Part shown: one piece after another, positions 1-10,659 of the stretch | How the letters are laid out: every line of letters begins with the position of its first letter | How positions within the stretch are numbered: position 1 is the stretch's first letter | NCBI RefSeq assembly: GCF_026191115.1 | Contig: NZ_JAPHOT010000001.1 | Location: forward strand, 620,001 to 684,000 | From: Legionella sp. PATHC035 | Lineage (GTDB): Bacteria; Pseudomonadota; Gammaproteobacteria; Legionellales; Legionellaceae | DNA: 64,000 nucleotides | Direction of reading: 5' to 3' | Notes under the pieces: model-generated | What the model was told of the DNA's origin: nothing | Databases searched by the model: none | What the model saw: the letters and a program-made list of their open reading frames with translations, nothing else | Translations under genes and position numbers: made by a program

Positions 1-577
1 AAAATGTAAGCAGGCTCAAAGTCACCAAGGTACTTAGGTTTGTGGGACTTAAAGCAAAATAAGATTTTAATCGTCTGCAGTACCGAATAGATATGGAAAA
101 AACTCCTATAAACAAAGCGGAGAATAGACACCATATTAAAGCATTCCAAATCGAGCTCTTAATGACCTCGCTCTTCTCTGCTTCAGTTTTTATTCGTTTA
201 CTCGGATAAACAAGCACTGGGTATATTTGTTTGACTACACCATTCACTAAAGTCGTTTCACTGATAAACTGCCTTAAAGCCAAAGGAGCCGAATAAGTTT
301 TTTCTGAGATTTCATCTATAGGGGCCAAGATTCTATCCAACACCGTAGTTGATGTTTCTGCTTCTTTTTTTACTGCCGTCAAATGAATGGAGTCCAGTAC
401 GCCAATGGTAATAAAAAACAACAGGATGATGCCGGCGCTTACCGCAATTGGACGACGGAAAATTAAGCTAAAAGAGCGCCTGATATGTTGTTTACGCAGG
501 CTCCATAAAATAACCAGCACACTTAAGGTTAATAAAGTGAGAAAACATTTATCAGTCCATAGAAACTCAAAAGTCAT
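1..577 (-). CDS. yejE: Peptide ABC transporter permease YejE-like, C-terminus beyond the window
   Basis: Reading the minus strand from an ATG at 577-575 gives 192 codons open to the left edge, beginning MTFEFLWTDKCF. A first hydrophobic segment (about residues 12-25) is followed by an arginine-rich stretch (RKQHIRRSFSLIFRRP), a second segment (about 45-60) and a soluble region, as in the N-terminal part of OppC/YejE-type permeases, which have a long first loop. An AGAAG-like ribosome site lies just upstream. It is the third gene after the binding protein (yejA) and first permease (yejB), so it should be the second permease of an oligopeptide importer. The conserved EAA permease loop is not in the window, so the name rests on gene order and the N-terminal pattern. 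Confidence 0.7.
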   Translation of the reverse strand, partial: MTFEFLWTDKCFLTLLTLSVLVILWSLRKQHIRRSFSLIFRRPIAVSAGIILLFFITIGVLDSIHLTAVKKEAETSTTVLDRILAPIDEISEKTYSAPLALRQFISETTLVNGVVKQIYPVLVYPSKRIKTEAEKSEVIKSSIWNALIWCLFSALFIGVFSISIRYCRRLKSYFALSPTNLSTLVTLSLLTF

Positions 578-655
578 TTTTTCTTCTCATCCAATCTTAT
601 CACTCTCACCAAAGTAGCCTGGGCGCAGCACAGCGTTAGTGCCATTAAGTTAAAG

Positions 656-754
656 CCCCCCCTCTCCCATTACTGGGAGAGGGGCAGGGGTGATGCTCAT
701 TATAACCCTCATCCGCCCTGAAGGGCATCTTCTCCCCTGTGGGGAGAAGGGAAA
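656..754. repeat. Two-module palindromic intergenic repeat, copy A
   Basis: Two hairpins lie side by side between the yejE and yejB homologues. The first has CCCTCTCCCA pairing with TGGGAGAGGG, followed by GCAGGGGTGA. The second contains CCTCATCCGCCCT and ends in CTCCCC..GGGGAGAAGGG. The same two modules recur at 3976-4096 in swapped order. It sits inside an operon, so it may be transcribed and fold in the mRNA. Confidence 0.8.
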
Positions 755-789
755 TCCTTTAATAACAATCCCGCTTCACTCGGTTTCTT

Positions 790-1767
790 TTAGGATAATT
801 TCACCCTCGGATCGACCAGCATGTAAGATAAATCCGTGAGTACTAAACCGACAATGTAAAGAATTGAACCCAAAAATACCATTGCCCTCACAATTGCAAA
901 ATCTTGTTGTTGAATGGCATCAATTGTATAACTTCCCAAGCCTGGCACGCCAAAAAAAGACTCCAAGATTAAACTACCCATGAACAGAGAAGGAATAATT
1001 ACCACAATACCAGTTAATATAGGAAGCATTGCATTTTTCAATACATGTTTGAACATGACCTTTTGTTCTGACAATCCCTTGGCTCTGGCAGTTTTCACAT
1101 AATCTTTATGCATTTCTTCCAAAAATAAAGTCCGATACCAGCGTGCACCAGCTCCCAATCCGCTAAGCACAGCCACGGTAATAGGCAAAATAACGAATTT
1201 CACCGCTTCAAAACCGCCGTCATAACCTGATATGGGAACGAGACGTAATAGTTTACCGAATATATATTGTCCCCCAATAATATAAAACAAGCTGGAAATT
1301 GACATTAAAATAATACAAATCACCACACCGGATAAATCCAGATAACTTGCACGAAAAAATGCCATTGCCATAGCAACAATGATGTTGCTTATGACTTCCA
1401 AAAGTAAAACAGGTAAAGCAATAGAAAGACTAGGCCACATCCTGTAAGTAATATCCTCGCTAATATCTCGTCCAGAATCAGACACACCAAAATTAAAAGT
1501 AAAAAGTTTCATCGACTTTTGAAAAAATAAAGTTGATTTTATTCTCTGTATTCCATTTTTTTCTTCATTATAAAATAAGGGAAAATTATAGCCATGCGCT
1601 ATTTTCCAATCATCGATCACTTGTTGTTCAACGTGTTTTTGCCCCAGATGCATACGTGCAATATCATCGGGTGTGTTCACCATAAAAAACAAAATAAAGG
1701 TAAGAACATTGATCCCAAAAAGAATAGGAATTGAATAAATAATTCGTCGTAGCAAGTACTTCATCAT
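790..1767 (-). CDS. yejB: Peptide ABC transporter permease YejB-like
   Basis: 325-residue inner-membrane permease of the binding-protein-dependent (OppB/DppB) family. It opens MMKYLLRRIIYSIPILFGIN, the usual first helix. The cytoplasmic EAA-type loop is visible as DYVKTARAKGLSEQKVMFKH (about residue 225), followed by the typical C-terminal ALGNAMLPILT-like stretch and LESFFGVPGLG. The frame is open further upstream, but ATG at 1767 gives the classic ATGA overlap with the yejA stop; the upstream extension would lie wholly inside yejA. Slightly shorter than the E. coli protein (about 364 residues). It should form the translocation pore with the YejE-like protein for peptides delivered by the YejA-like protein. 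Confidence 0.88.
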   Translation of the reverse strand: MMKYLLRRIIYSIPILFGINVLTFILFFMVNTPDDIARMHLGQKHVEQQVIDDWKIAHGYNFPLFYNEEKNGIQRIKSTLFFQKSMKLFTFNFGVSDSGRDISEDITYRMWPSLSIALPVLLLEVISNIIVAMAMAFFRASYLDLSGVVICIILMSISSLFYIIGGQYIFGKLLRLVPISGYDGGFEAVKFVILPITVAVLSGLGAGARWYRTLFLEEMHKDYVKTARAKGLSEQKVMFKHVLKNAMLPILTGIVVIIPSLFMGSLILESFFGVPGLGSYTIDAIQQQDFAIVRAMVFLGSILYIVGLVLTDLSYMLVDPRVKLS

Positions 1768-3956
1768 GATATATAAGCCCTTTCTGCCGGTTTTTTTTCT
1801 TTCTTGTGATAAGCAATGATTAAAGGAAAAATCAGCATGAGAATAAGTAAAAACAACAACCCTAATGGCCAAAAAATCGGTTGATTCCAGGCCTGCCTCA
1901 ATTGATTTCGCTCAGGCACATTGATCGCTGTATATTTGAGTGTTGCAAAAGACATTGTGTTGGGTTTAACCCGTGAAACCCAAGACTGTGATAAAAGAAA
2001 TTCTTCTGGGTGTATTCCCCATATCCAGGGAGCGTCATGCCGAACAATATGAACCATGGTATCGATAATCTGCTGCCTTTGGGGATCATTTTCTCTATTT
2101 TTCATTAAATTAAAGAGACGATCAAATTCGGGATTTTGATAATTGGCAGTATTCTCACCACCAAATTTTACTTTGCCATTGCCTCCATATAATTGAAATA
2201 AAAAATTTTCTGGATCCGGGTAATCTGCTACCCACCCCCAACTGAAAATTTGCGTATCTCCCGTACGCATTTTTTCTTGAAAACGGTTATATAAAGTTGC
2301 CCGTACATTTAAATCGATTCCTATTTGAGCATATTGTTTGCGCATCCAATCAAATAAGGCTTTGTCTTCAGGACCTCCGGTTGTCGTCACATCATAATGC
2401 AAAATCAAATGTTTCCCTGTGGCTGGATCAACTCCATCGGGATATCCCGCTTCAGACATAAGCTTTTTGGCATCATTGATTGGCCGTCGCACAGCTTCAC
2501 CATCGACCCATTGATAGACATAAGGATTGATTCCCTCCTTCCCTTCTCTATAACCAAAAATGCCAGGTGGGATTGGCCCTTGGGCGGCCACACCGCGTCC
2601 ATTATAAAAAATAGCTATATTCTCATCATAATTTACCGCGATTGAAATGGCCTGTCTCAACTTGCGCGCACGTTCACTCGAGCCTCCAACAACACTATCG
2701 AGCATATTAAAACCCATATAGTAAGTGCTCGGTTGAAAGGTTTGCGTGAGGTATATTTGTTTTTTTTGCATTTCTGGTGTGAGTTCTGCTTTACCGTATT
2801 GATTGATATGAATGGCTTGATCAAAACTGTCGTTACCAATTGCAGAAGTATCATAATAGCCTTGCAAAAACTTGTTCCAGCGGGGAATGGACTCTTTTTC
2901 CAAGGTATAAATTGCTTTTTCAATTAACGGCAACCGCTTTCCTGCATTATCCAAATACCCTAATTTCCTATCTTCATCTGAGCCGTTACTTGGATAATAA
3001 TCCTCACGAAAATTGGGATTTTTTTGCAGCACCATTCTGCGATTCGGATTATTTTTAACCAACATAAACGGTCCCGTTCCCACGGGATACCAACCCAAGG
3101 TAATGTTTTTATCCGCCATTCCGGGTTGAGCGTAAAAAAGATCAACTTCCCATGGAACAGGTGCAAAAAAACTCATAGCCAACCAAAATAAAAATTGGGT
3201 ATATTCCCCTTTCAAAGTAATCTCAAAGGAATAATCATCCAGTTTCTTAAGCCCTTGCAAAGGATATTCCCGTAAATCAATATACTGATTACCACCAGGA
3301 AGCGTTTTGCCGTATTCTTTAAAACCTACGATATAGTCGCTCATTAACCCATAAATTGATGAACTGACAGCAGGATTTGCCAAACGTTTTATTTGATAAA
3401 TGTAATCGTCAACAATCAATTCCCGGGTACCCGTATATTTAAAATCTGATAATTGATTAATACCTTCATCCTCTAAATAATCAGGTGATAAATGATGATA
3501 AAGGTATGCACCTTTCTTATCTTTGGCGAAAGCCGGATGGGGCTGATAATAAATTCCTTTCTTAATGGTGAGGGTATAAACAGTATAGGCCGGGGGTTCC
3601 TGGCCCTTTTCTGACATTGTATTTCCTTGAGCATCAAGATATCGCAGCTGAGGCATTTGCGCAGCAATCAATGGAGTTAATTGATAGGGCCGTTGAAAAT
3701 AATCATATCCCAACAGAGGCTCATAAATTTGCGCAATAAACAAATACTCGTTTAATGAATAAGACAGTGCCGGATCGAGAGTCTTGGGTTGTTCCGAAAA
3801 TGATGAATAATAAATATTTTGATTGGCTTGACTTTGAGGATATGGATTATTCAATACCCAAGGCCAAGCATGAGCGATACTAACACTCTTAAAAAAAAGA
3901 ATAATCAGAACGATTCGTTGTATTCGATTCAAAAAAACATCCTTATTCAAAACCAT
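1764..3956 (-). CDS. yejA: Peptide ABC transporter solute-binding protein, YejA-like, with C-terminal membrane anchor
   Basis: 730 residues. An N-terminal signal segment (RIVLIILFFKSVSIAHAWP) precedes a family 5 extracellular solute-binding domain: EQPKTLDPALSYSLNEYLFIAQIYEPLL near residue 55 and the late FSWGWVADYPDPENFLFQLYG segment near residue 570 are typical of oligopeptide-binding proteins. Unusually, the last 40 residues hold a strong hydrophobic helix (IFWPLGLLFLLILMLIFPLII) followed by a lysine-rich tail, so the protein looks tethered to the inner membrane rather than free or lipid-anchored. First gene of the yejABE-like operon; its stop overlaps the yejB start. Substrate specificity cannot be read from the sequence. 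Confidence 0.85.
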   Translation of the reverse strand: MVLNKDVFLNRIQRIVLIILFFKSVSIAHAWPWVLNNPYPQSQANQNIYYSSFSEQPKTLDPALSYSLNEYLFIAQIYEPLLGYDYFQRPYQLTPLIAAQMPQLRYLDAQGNTMSEKGQEPPAYTVYTLTIKKGIYYQPHPAFAKDKKGAYLYHHLSPDYLEDEGINQLSDFKYTGTRELIVDDYIYQIKRLANPAVSSSIYGLMSDYIVGFKEYGKTLPGGNQYIDLREYPLQGLKKLDDYSFEITLKGEYTQFLFWLAMSFFAPVPWEVDLFYAQPGMADKNITLGWYPVGTGPFMLVKNNPNRRMVLQKNPNFREDYYPSNGSDEDRKLGYLDNAGKRLPLIEKAIYTLEKESIPRWNKFLQGYYDTSAIGNDSFDQAIHINQYGKAELTPEMQKKQIYLTQTFQPSTYYMGFNMLDSVVGGSSERARKLRQAISIAVNYDENIAIFYNGRGVAAQGPIPPGIFGYREGKEGINPYVYQWVDGEAVRRPINDAKKLMSEAGYPDGVDPATGKHLILHYDVTTTGGPEDKALFDWMRKQYAQIGIDLNVRATLYNRFQEKMRTGDTQIFSWGWVADYPDPENFLFQLYGGNGKVKFGGENTANYQNPEFDRLFNLMKNRENDPQRQQIIDTMVHIVRHDAPWIWGIHPEEFLLSQSWVSRVKPNTMSFATLKYTAINVPERNQLRQAWNQPIFWPLGLLFLLILMLIFPLIIAYHKKEKKPAERAYIS

Positions 3957-3975
3957 CCTCTAAGGCAAAACCATT

Positions 3976-4096
3976 CCCTCATCCGCCCTAACGGGCACCT
4001 ACTCCCCTCATGGGGAGAAGGGAACTTTTTCATAAACTCAGCATCTTAATATCCCCTCTCCCACCTGTGGGAGAGGGGTAGGGGTGAGGGTCATTG
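3976..4096. repeat. Two-module palindromic intergenic repeat, copy B
   Basis: Between ligA and yejA the two hairpins of copy A (656-754) recur in the other order: a CCTCATCCGCCCT...GGGGAGAAGGG module at 3976-4023, then a CCCCTCTCCCA..TGGGAGAGGGG module followed by TAGGGGTGAGGGTCAT at 4052-4096. The order swap shows that the modules move or duplicate separately. Confidence 0.8.
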
Positions 4097-4131
4097 TGAC
4101 TCCCCCCTTTACTAACTCTCAGGTGAAATTT

Positions 4132-6153
<2,022 letters not shown>

Positions 6154-6462
6154 TCATTTCATCCGTATATTCTCAAACCAAAGGACTCATTGCATTTTAA
6201 AGATGCCTGGTAGCCCAGATGCGGCAGCGCCCCTGCCCTGCGGAGCATCACGAAGGGTGTTCTTATCGTAGCATGGTGCTACGTTTTAAAGAGCCCTCTC
6301 GATGCTCAGTAACGAGATTTTTCGTGGCGACGCCTTCACCTTGGCTACGATAACATATTCATCCCCTTATAGGGGGAAGCAATTATCCTAAAACATTAGT
6401 TTATCATTAAAAAATATGCTATAGATACATGTCGATTCAACATGAACCGGGGCGTGATAAAA
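6154..6462. other. Intergenic region with hairpins, no gene seen
   Basis: About 310 bases between the divergent ligA and hydrolase genes. A perfect 7-bp stem with a 3-nt loop (CGTAGCA-TGG-TGCTACG, 6267-6283) is followed by TTTT. The stretch 6300-6390 carries GC-rich repeat-like sequence ending CCCCTTATAGGGGGAA, related in style to the other intergenic palindromes. A TATAGA motif at about 6421 could be the -10 box of the downstream gene. No open frame with coding character was found. Confidence 0.5.
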
Positions 6463-7368
6463 ATGGATTTTAAACGTATCTTGATAACTGTGTTTTTGTT
6501 TTTATTCTCTTCATGGATTTATGCTCTCCCTCAGTCTAATAAAACCATCAATTTAGGCGTTGCATTTGTGCATGGCACAAATGATCACCGTGAAGATGCA
6601 GATGGAGAGTATTGGAAAACTGATTTCATTGAAAGTATCGCTCAAGCACTTCCTAATCCTAAAAACTACTATGTTGTCCACTGTGATTACAGTAAATACA
6701 TGTGGGATGAAGATGCCGCAGGATGTACTGCAAATCAATTATTGGATTTTATAGATCATAAAAAAATTGATGCTTTAATTCTCTACACTCATTCCAATGG
6801 TGGAAATGTAATGCGTTGGATCCTATCGAATCCAACTTATGACAGTCGGTACCTGCGATTACAAAACAAAATCAAAAAAATTGTCGCTCTAGCGCCTTCA
6901 AGTGGAGGAACTCCGCTTGCTGACATACTCCTCAATGGAGGTATTTTTGAGGCCAGTTTGAGCTGGTTATTAGGTTATACGGGAGATGCGGTCAAACAAC
7001 AACGTGTTGGTGACATGAGCATCTATAATGAAGAGCTTTTATTGGGCACAAAAAATCGACCTTCCCTGCCCGTATCGTTTAATGCAGTTGTAGGGACTGA
7101 CGTATCTGCCTCACCTTTTTCTTCAGCCAGTTATTGTAACGGTTATTTGCTCAACAGCGGTTTAAAGATTTCCAAAGTCTATTTAGATTCCTGTGCGGAT
7201 GGTTTTTTAAATTGCAGTTCACAATCCGCTGCGGGCACTGTTTGGTTTTACGATAAGGAAGTAACAGAAGATGAGACTCCACTGAGTCACAATCAAAGCC
7301 GTCATTCATGTTTTGGGTTAGATAAGATACTAATTTCTGCTTTAGATTTAAAAGGAGTCGCGAAATGA
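6463..7368 (+). CDS. Secreted alpha/beta hydrolase (lipase/esterase-like)
   Basis: Translation from ATG 6463 (MDFKRILITVFLFLFSSWIYA) gives a clean signal peptide with likely cleavage after SSWIYA; an in-frame ATG at 6442 would add seven residues. A GGGGCG stretch before 6463 may serve as the ribosome site. The mature part begins with a beta-strand and an HGT (GVAFVHGTNDHRED) resembling the oxyanion strand of lipases. The nucleophile elbow is LYTHSNGGNV, a variant of GxSxG with Thr-His before Ser, as in some triacylglycerol-lipase-like proteins. A late SRHSC could supply the histidine. The substrate is unknown; export suggests an extracellular or periplasmic esterase or lipase. It overlaps the next gene by 4 bases (ATGA), so the two are translationally coupled. 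Confidence 0.7.
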   Translation: MDFKRILITVFLFLFSSWIYALPQSNKTINLGVAFVHGTNDHREDADGEYWKTDFIESIAQALPNPKNYYVVHCDYSKYMWDEDAAGCTANQLLDFIDHKKIDALILYTHSNGGNVMRWILSNPTYDSRYLRLQNKIKKIVALAPSSGGTPLADILLNGGIFEASLSWLLGYTGDAVKQQRVGDMSIYNEELLLGTKNRPSLPVSFNAVVGTDVSASPFSSASYCNGYLLNSGLKISKVYLDSCADGFLNCSSQSAAGTVWFYDKEVTEDETPLSHNQSRHSCFGLDKILISALDLKGVAK

Positions 7369-8546
7369 GAACTACACTTACCTTATTGTCTTTATTTTGT
7401 TGCTCACAAATCAGCGCATTTACCCTACCACAAAATCCTATCAAATCTTATGATTGTGATATTTGCAGTAGTTTATCTCATGAACCCCTGCAGGCTCGTT
7501 GGAAGGTTTCCGGAAATTCTTTAAGTAAAGCTGAAAAGAATATTCACAAAAGTTACAGTTACACGCAACAAATAACTGCCACTCAATTGCAACATGGCAT
7601 TACCCTGCCCATTAATGCGCCAGAGGCAGTGCTGCGTATTGTCCCTTTACAAAAAAACAAATCCGTTCCTGCATTAGAAATAAAAAGTACCAACAGTAAA
7701 TTCATGAACTTAAAAGATGCTTCTTCTTTGTACAGCCAGGATGATGCAATCGACGAATCACTTAAAATAGGTTCACATCAGACCATGCTGCAACTCAAAC
7801 CCGAATTAGGCACGGGTAATTTCATAATCAAAAGTAAGCACCTTGATCCTGCAAGTGATGCAGATCAGTATCTAATTCATGTTTTTGAAAAGTACTCCTT
7901 AATTCATTTGCTTATCGAGCCTTCCGCTTTGCAATATCAATATGGAGATCAATTCAATGCACTTATTACCCTAAAAGATAATAGCACGTCCTATCCAGTG
8001 GATGATATCAACGCCTCATTGGTAGGTCCTGATAACCAGAACATTCCTCTCGAAATCAAAGAGGTAAAGCGTAATCAATTTAAGGCCAATGCCCTTTTGT
8101 CCTCTGATGAAAACTCACATGGAGGAAATTGGTACATAGAAGTTGAGGTATCGGGGGAACTGGATGACAATACCCCGACTTATCGCAGTGGACGTGCCGC
8201 TTTTTCCTATTCAGTCCCGTCTGCAGGCCTCGTGAACATCAAAAAAGTATCTTCGAAACCACTAACCTTGGCAGCTACTGTAGAGGTAGCTACTGCAAGT
8301 CGCTATGCGTTACAAGGTATTTTATATAAGAAAAACACTAAAGGTGAGGAAATCCCAGTCGAAACTTCCCAAAGTGCACAATGGCTTGCGCCAGGAAAGC
8401 AAACAATTAAATTTAGTTTTGACAATTCGGCTCATTTAGCAGAGGATCAGCTCTCAATAGGTTACTTGCGTCTTATTGATTACGGGCAATTAAAAACGGT
8501 TTATCAATATGATCCGCCGATTAAACTCAGTCAACTTTTGGACTAA
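7365..8546 (+). CDS. Secreted protein of unknown function (DUF4785-like)
   Basis: 393 residues with a signal peptide (MRTTLTLLSLFCCSQISAF, cut near residue 18). A CDIC motif lies just after the mature N-terminus; the rest is beta-rich and divides into a helical/beta N-terminal part (about 25-170) and two Ig-like beta segments (about 185-280 with YQYGDQFNALITLKDN and GNWYIEVEVSG; about 290-390). From memory this layout resembles the Legionella DUF4785 proteins, but I cannot verify the match. No catalytic motif is evident, so it may be a binding or chaperone-like partner of the hydrolase whose stop codon it overlaps. Confidence 0.55.
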   Translation: MRTTLTLLSLFCCSQISAFTLPQNPIKSYDCDICSSLSHEPLQARWKVSGNSLSKAEKNIHKSYSYTQQITATQLQHGITLPINAPEAVLRIVPLQKNKSVPALEIKSTNSKFMNLKDASSLYSQDDAIDESLKIGSHQTMLQLKPELGTGNFIIKSKHLDPASDADQYLIHVFEKYSLIHLLIEPSALQYQYGDQFNALITLKDNSTSYPVDDINASLVGPDNQNIPLEIKEVKRNQFKANALLSSDENSHGGNWYIEVEVSGELDDNTPTYRSGRAAFSYSVPSAGLVNIKKVSSKPLTLAATVEVATASRYALQGILYKKNTKGEEIPVETSQSAQWLAPGKQTIKFSFDNSAHLAEDQLSIGYLRLIDYGQLKTVYQYDPPIKLSQLLD

Positions 8547-8549
8547 TGA

Positions 8550-9764
8550 ATGCAATTTTTATCTTCAATCACTTTAATTGAGGGCTTGGCGTGTGCTTTA
8601 GCCCTTCAATTTCTATTTTTAATTTGGTTTTTGATACAACAAAATCAGCAAAAAAAACGGAATGAGCAGTTACACGAAAAGACTCTTGACGCATTTACTA
8701 CACAATTGCATCAACTCCATTTGAATGTTAATGAGAAAATAGCTCAAGGACAATTAATAACGCAACAAATCATCCATGATACCGTACCCAAACAAATGAC
8801 TGACGTACGCGAACAAATCAACCATAGCTTTAAACAACATGCCAGTGCACTCACCTCTCATTTACAGTTGCTAACCGAAGAGATTCGCAATCATCTGCAT
8901 GGCTTAACGCAACAAGTGAATCATAAATTAACGGAAGGTTTTGAAAAAACTTCCGCAACCTTTATCGATGTGGTAAAACGCTTGACCATCATTGATGAGG
9001 CTCAAAAGAAAATCACTGAATTATCGAATCATGTAGTCAGCCTGCAAGATGTTTTGGTTGATAAAAAAGCACGTGGCGCATTTGGTGAGGTACAGCTCGA
9101 AACCTTAATTAGTAACATGATTCCCCCCAATCATTTTGCAATGCAATATACACTGGACAATCAAAAACGTGCCGATTGCATATTATTCTTGCCTGAGCCT
9201 ACGGGCAATGTAGTGATTGATGCCAAGTTTCCGCTAGAAACCTACCAGCGGCTTATCAATGTGGATGCCGGTTCAAGTGAAAAAAAATCACTGCAACAAC
9301 AATTTCGTCAAGACATCCAAAAACATATTAAGGACATTGCTGAAAAATACATCGTTCCTGGCGAAACAACTGATGGCGCCATGATGTTTATTCCTGCAGA
9401 ATCCATCTTTGCAGAAATTCATGCCAATTATCCAGATTTGATTTCGCTGTCCCAAAGATTAAAAGTATGGCTTGTTTCCCCCAGTACATTAATGGCCGTC
9501 CTAACTACTGCAAAGGCAGTGCTTAAAGACGATGCCACTCGCAAACAAGTTCATATCATTCAAAAACACTTACAAGCTCTGGCCGATGATTTCCAACGGT
9601 TTGAAAAAAGAATGGATAACCTTTCGAGACATATTGACCAAGCCCATAAGGATGTCAGTGAGGTGAATACTTCCGCTAAAAAAATTACTTCACGCTTCCA
9701 AAAAATTGAATCGGTAGATATAGAGTTAGATGAGTTAGGACTTATTGAAACCGATGAGGCCTGA
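8550..9764 (+). CDS. rmuC: DNA recombination protein RmuC
   Basis: 404 residues. An N-terminal membrane helix (ALALQFLFLIWFLIQQ, about 15-30) is followed by a long coiled coil (35-165) and then the RmuC domain: KKARGAFGEVQLETLISNM, then NVVIDAKFPLETYQRL with the acidic nuclease-like signature, and AMMFIPAESIFAEIHANYPDL. RmuC limits inversions at short inverted repeats and is thought to be a nuclease of the PD-(D/E)XK type. It starts three bases after the preceding gene and is probably co-transcribed with it. Confidence 0.93.
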   Translation: MQFLSSITLIEGLACALALQFLFLIWFLIQQNQQKKRNEQLHEKTLDAFTTQLHQLHLNVNEKIAQGQLITQQIIHDTVPKQMTDVREQINHSFKQHASALTSHLQLLTEEIRNHLHGLTQQVNHKLTEGFEKTSATFIDVVKRLTIIDEAQKKITELSNHVVSLQDVLVDKKARGAFGEVQLETLISNMIPPNHFAMQYTLDNQKRADCILFLPEPTGNVVIDAKFPLETYQRLINVDAGSSEKKSLQQQFRQDIQKHIKDIAEKYIVPGETTDGAMMFIPAESIFAEIHANYPDLISLSQRLKVWLVSPSTLMAVLTTAKAVLKDDATRKQVHIIQKHLQALADDFQRFEKRMDNLSRHIDQAHKDVSEVNTSAKKITSRFQKIESVDIELDELGLIETDEA

Positions 9765-9929
9765 TGTTGGATGCCATATCTTGGACAATTTTTAGCCTTG
9801 GTGAAGTACAGCGGAACTTCGCACATCGCGAGGATAAACGCAACATCGCGCGCAATGAACCGTGTGCTGCTCAGAGAGCACTCGCTGCCCTCCGCCCTCC
9901 GATGATGGACAGTTCAAAGAGAAAATTGA

Positions 9930-10547
9930 ATGACATTCCCATTTAATGAAAGTACGTACATCAATCAAACGTTCACACAATTAAGCATTGAAAAAGAACG
10001 AATTGAGCGCCTCGACTTTGAAAATTGCCAATTTAAAGAATGCAAATTCATCGACATGATATTCAGCCATACAAAATTCACTGAATGTGATTTTGAATCC
10101 TGCGATCTTTCTTTAGCAAAATTCCCAGGCTGCAAATTTTCTGAGGTCGCCTTTAAAAATTCAAAAATTATTGGAATCAACTGGACTGAATTATGTTGGC
10201 CTTTGGTCAAGCTGACAAGTCCCCTCTATTTTTATAACAGCAACTTAAGCCACTCCAGTTTTTATGGATTAGAACTCTCAAATTTAATTATTGAAGAATG
10301 TAAAGCCCATGACATTGATTTTAGAGAGGCCAATCTAAGTTATGCAAGTTTTGTGAACACCGACTTGCTGAACAGTCTGTTTCTTCATACCAATCTAAGC
10401 GCTGCAGATTTCACGAATGCCATCAACTACACAATTGACCCGAGTGAAAATAAAATCAAAAAAGCACGTTTTTCTTTTCCTGACGTCGTCGCTTTGTTAC
10501 ATCATTTCGATATAAAAATTAATGACTGGACCGAGTTTGATGGCTAG
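9930..10547 (+). CDS. Pentapeptide repeat protein, Qnr/McbG-like
   Basis: 205 residues made almost entirely of A(N/D)LxX-type five-residue repeats: FENCQFKECKFIDMIFSHTKF, CDFESCDLSLAKF, then after a break DFREANLSYASFVNTDLLNS and TNLSAADFTNA. The tail NYTIDPSENKIKKARFSFPD followed by VVALLHHFDIKI is the usual C-terminal cap of McbG/Qnr-like proteins. Such right-handed beta-helices can mimic DNA and protect gyrase; whether this one does is inference. It stands alone after a 165-base gap from rmuC. Confidence 0.8.
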   Translation: MTFPFNESTYINQTFTQLSIEKERIERLDFENCQFKECKFIDMIFSHTKFTECDFESCDLSLAKFPGCKFSEVAFKNSKIIGINWTELCWPLVKLTSPLYFYNSNLSHSSFYGLELSNLIIEECKAHDIDFREANLSYASFVNTDLLNSLFLHTNLSAADFTNAINYTIDPSENKIKKARFSFPDVVALLHHFDIKINDWTEFDG

Positions 10548-10659
10548 AACTTATTTTTAAAATAGCCTTGCTCCAAGAACCAATAAATTTTACTTACCTG
10601 TTCCAACTGCTAAAAAAAATAACTTATAATGATTATAAGATGTTTATAAAGCACCCTAT

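Noticed and set aside
1768..1872. Upstream extension of the yejB frame
   Set aside because: It lies wholly inside yejA; the ATGA overlap at 1767 gives a normal permease N-terminus.
9764..9946. Plus-strand frame after rmuC
   Set aside because: 60 residues of irregular composition overlapping the start of the pentapeptide gene; no ribosome site.
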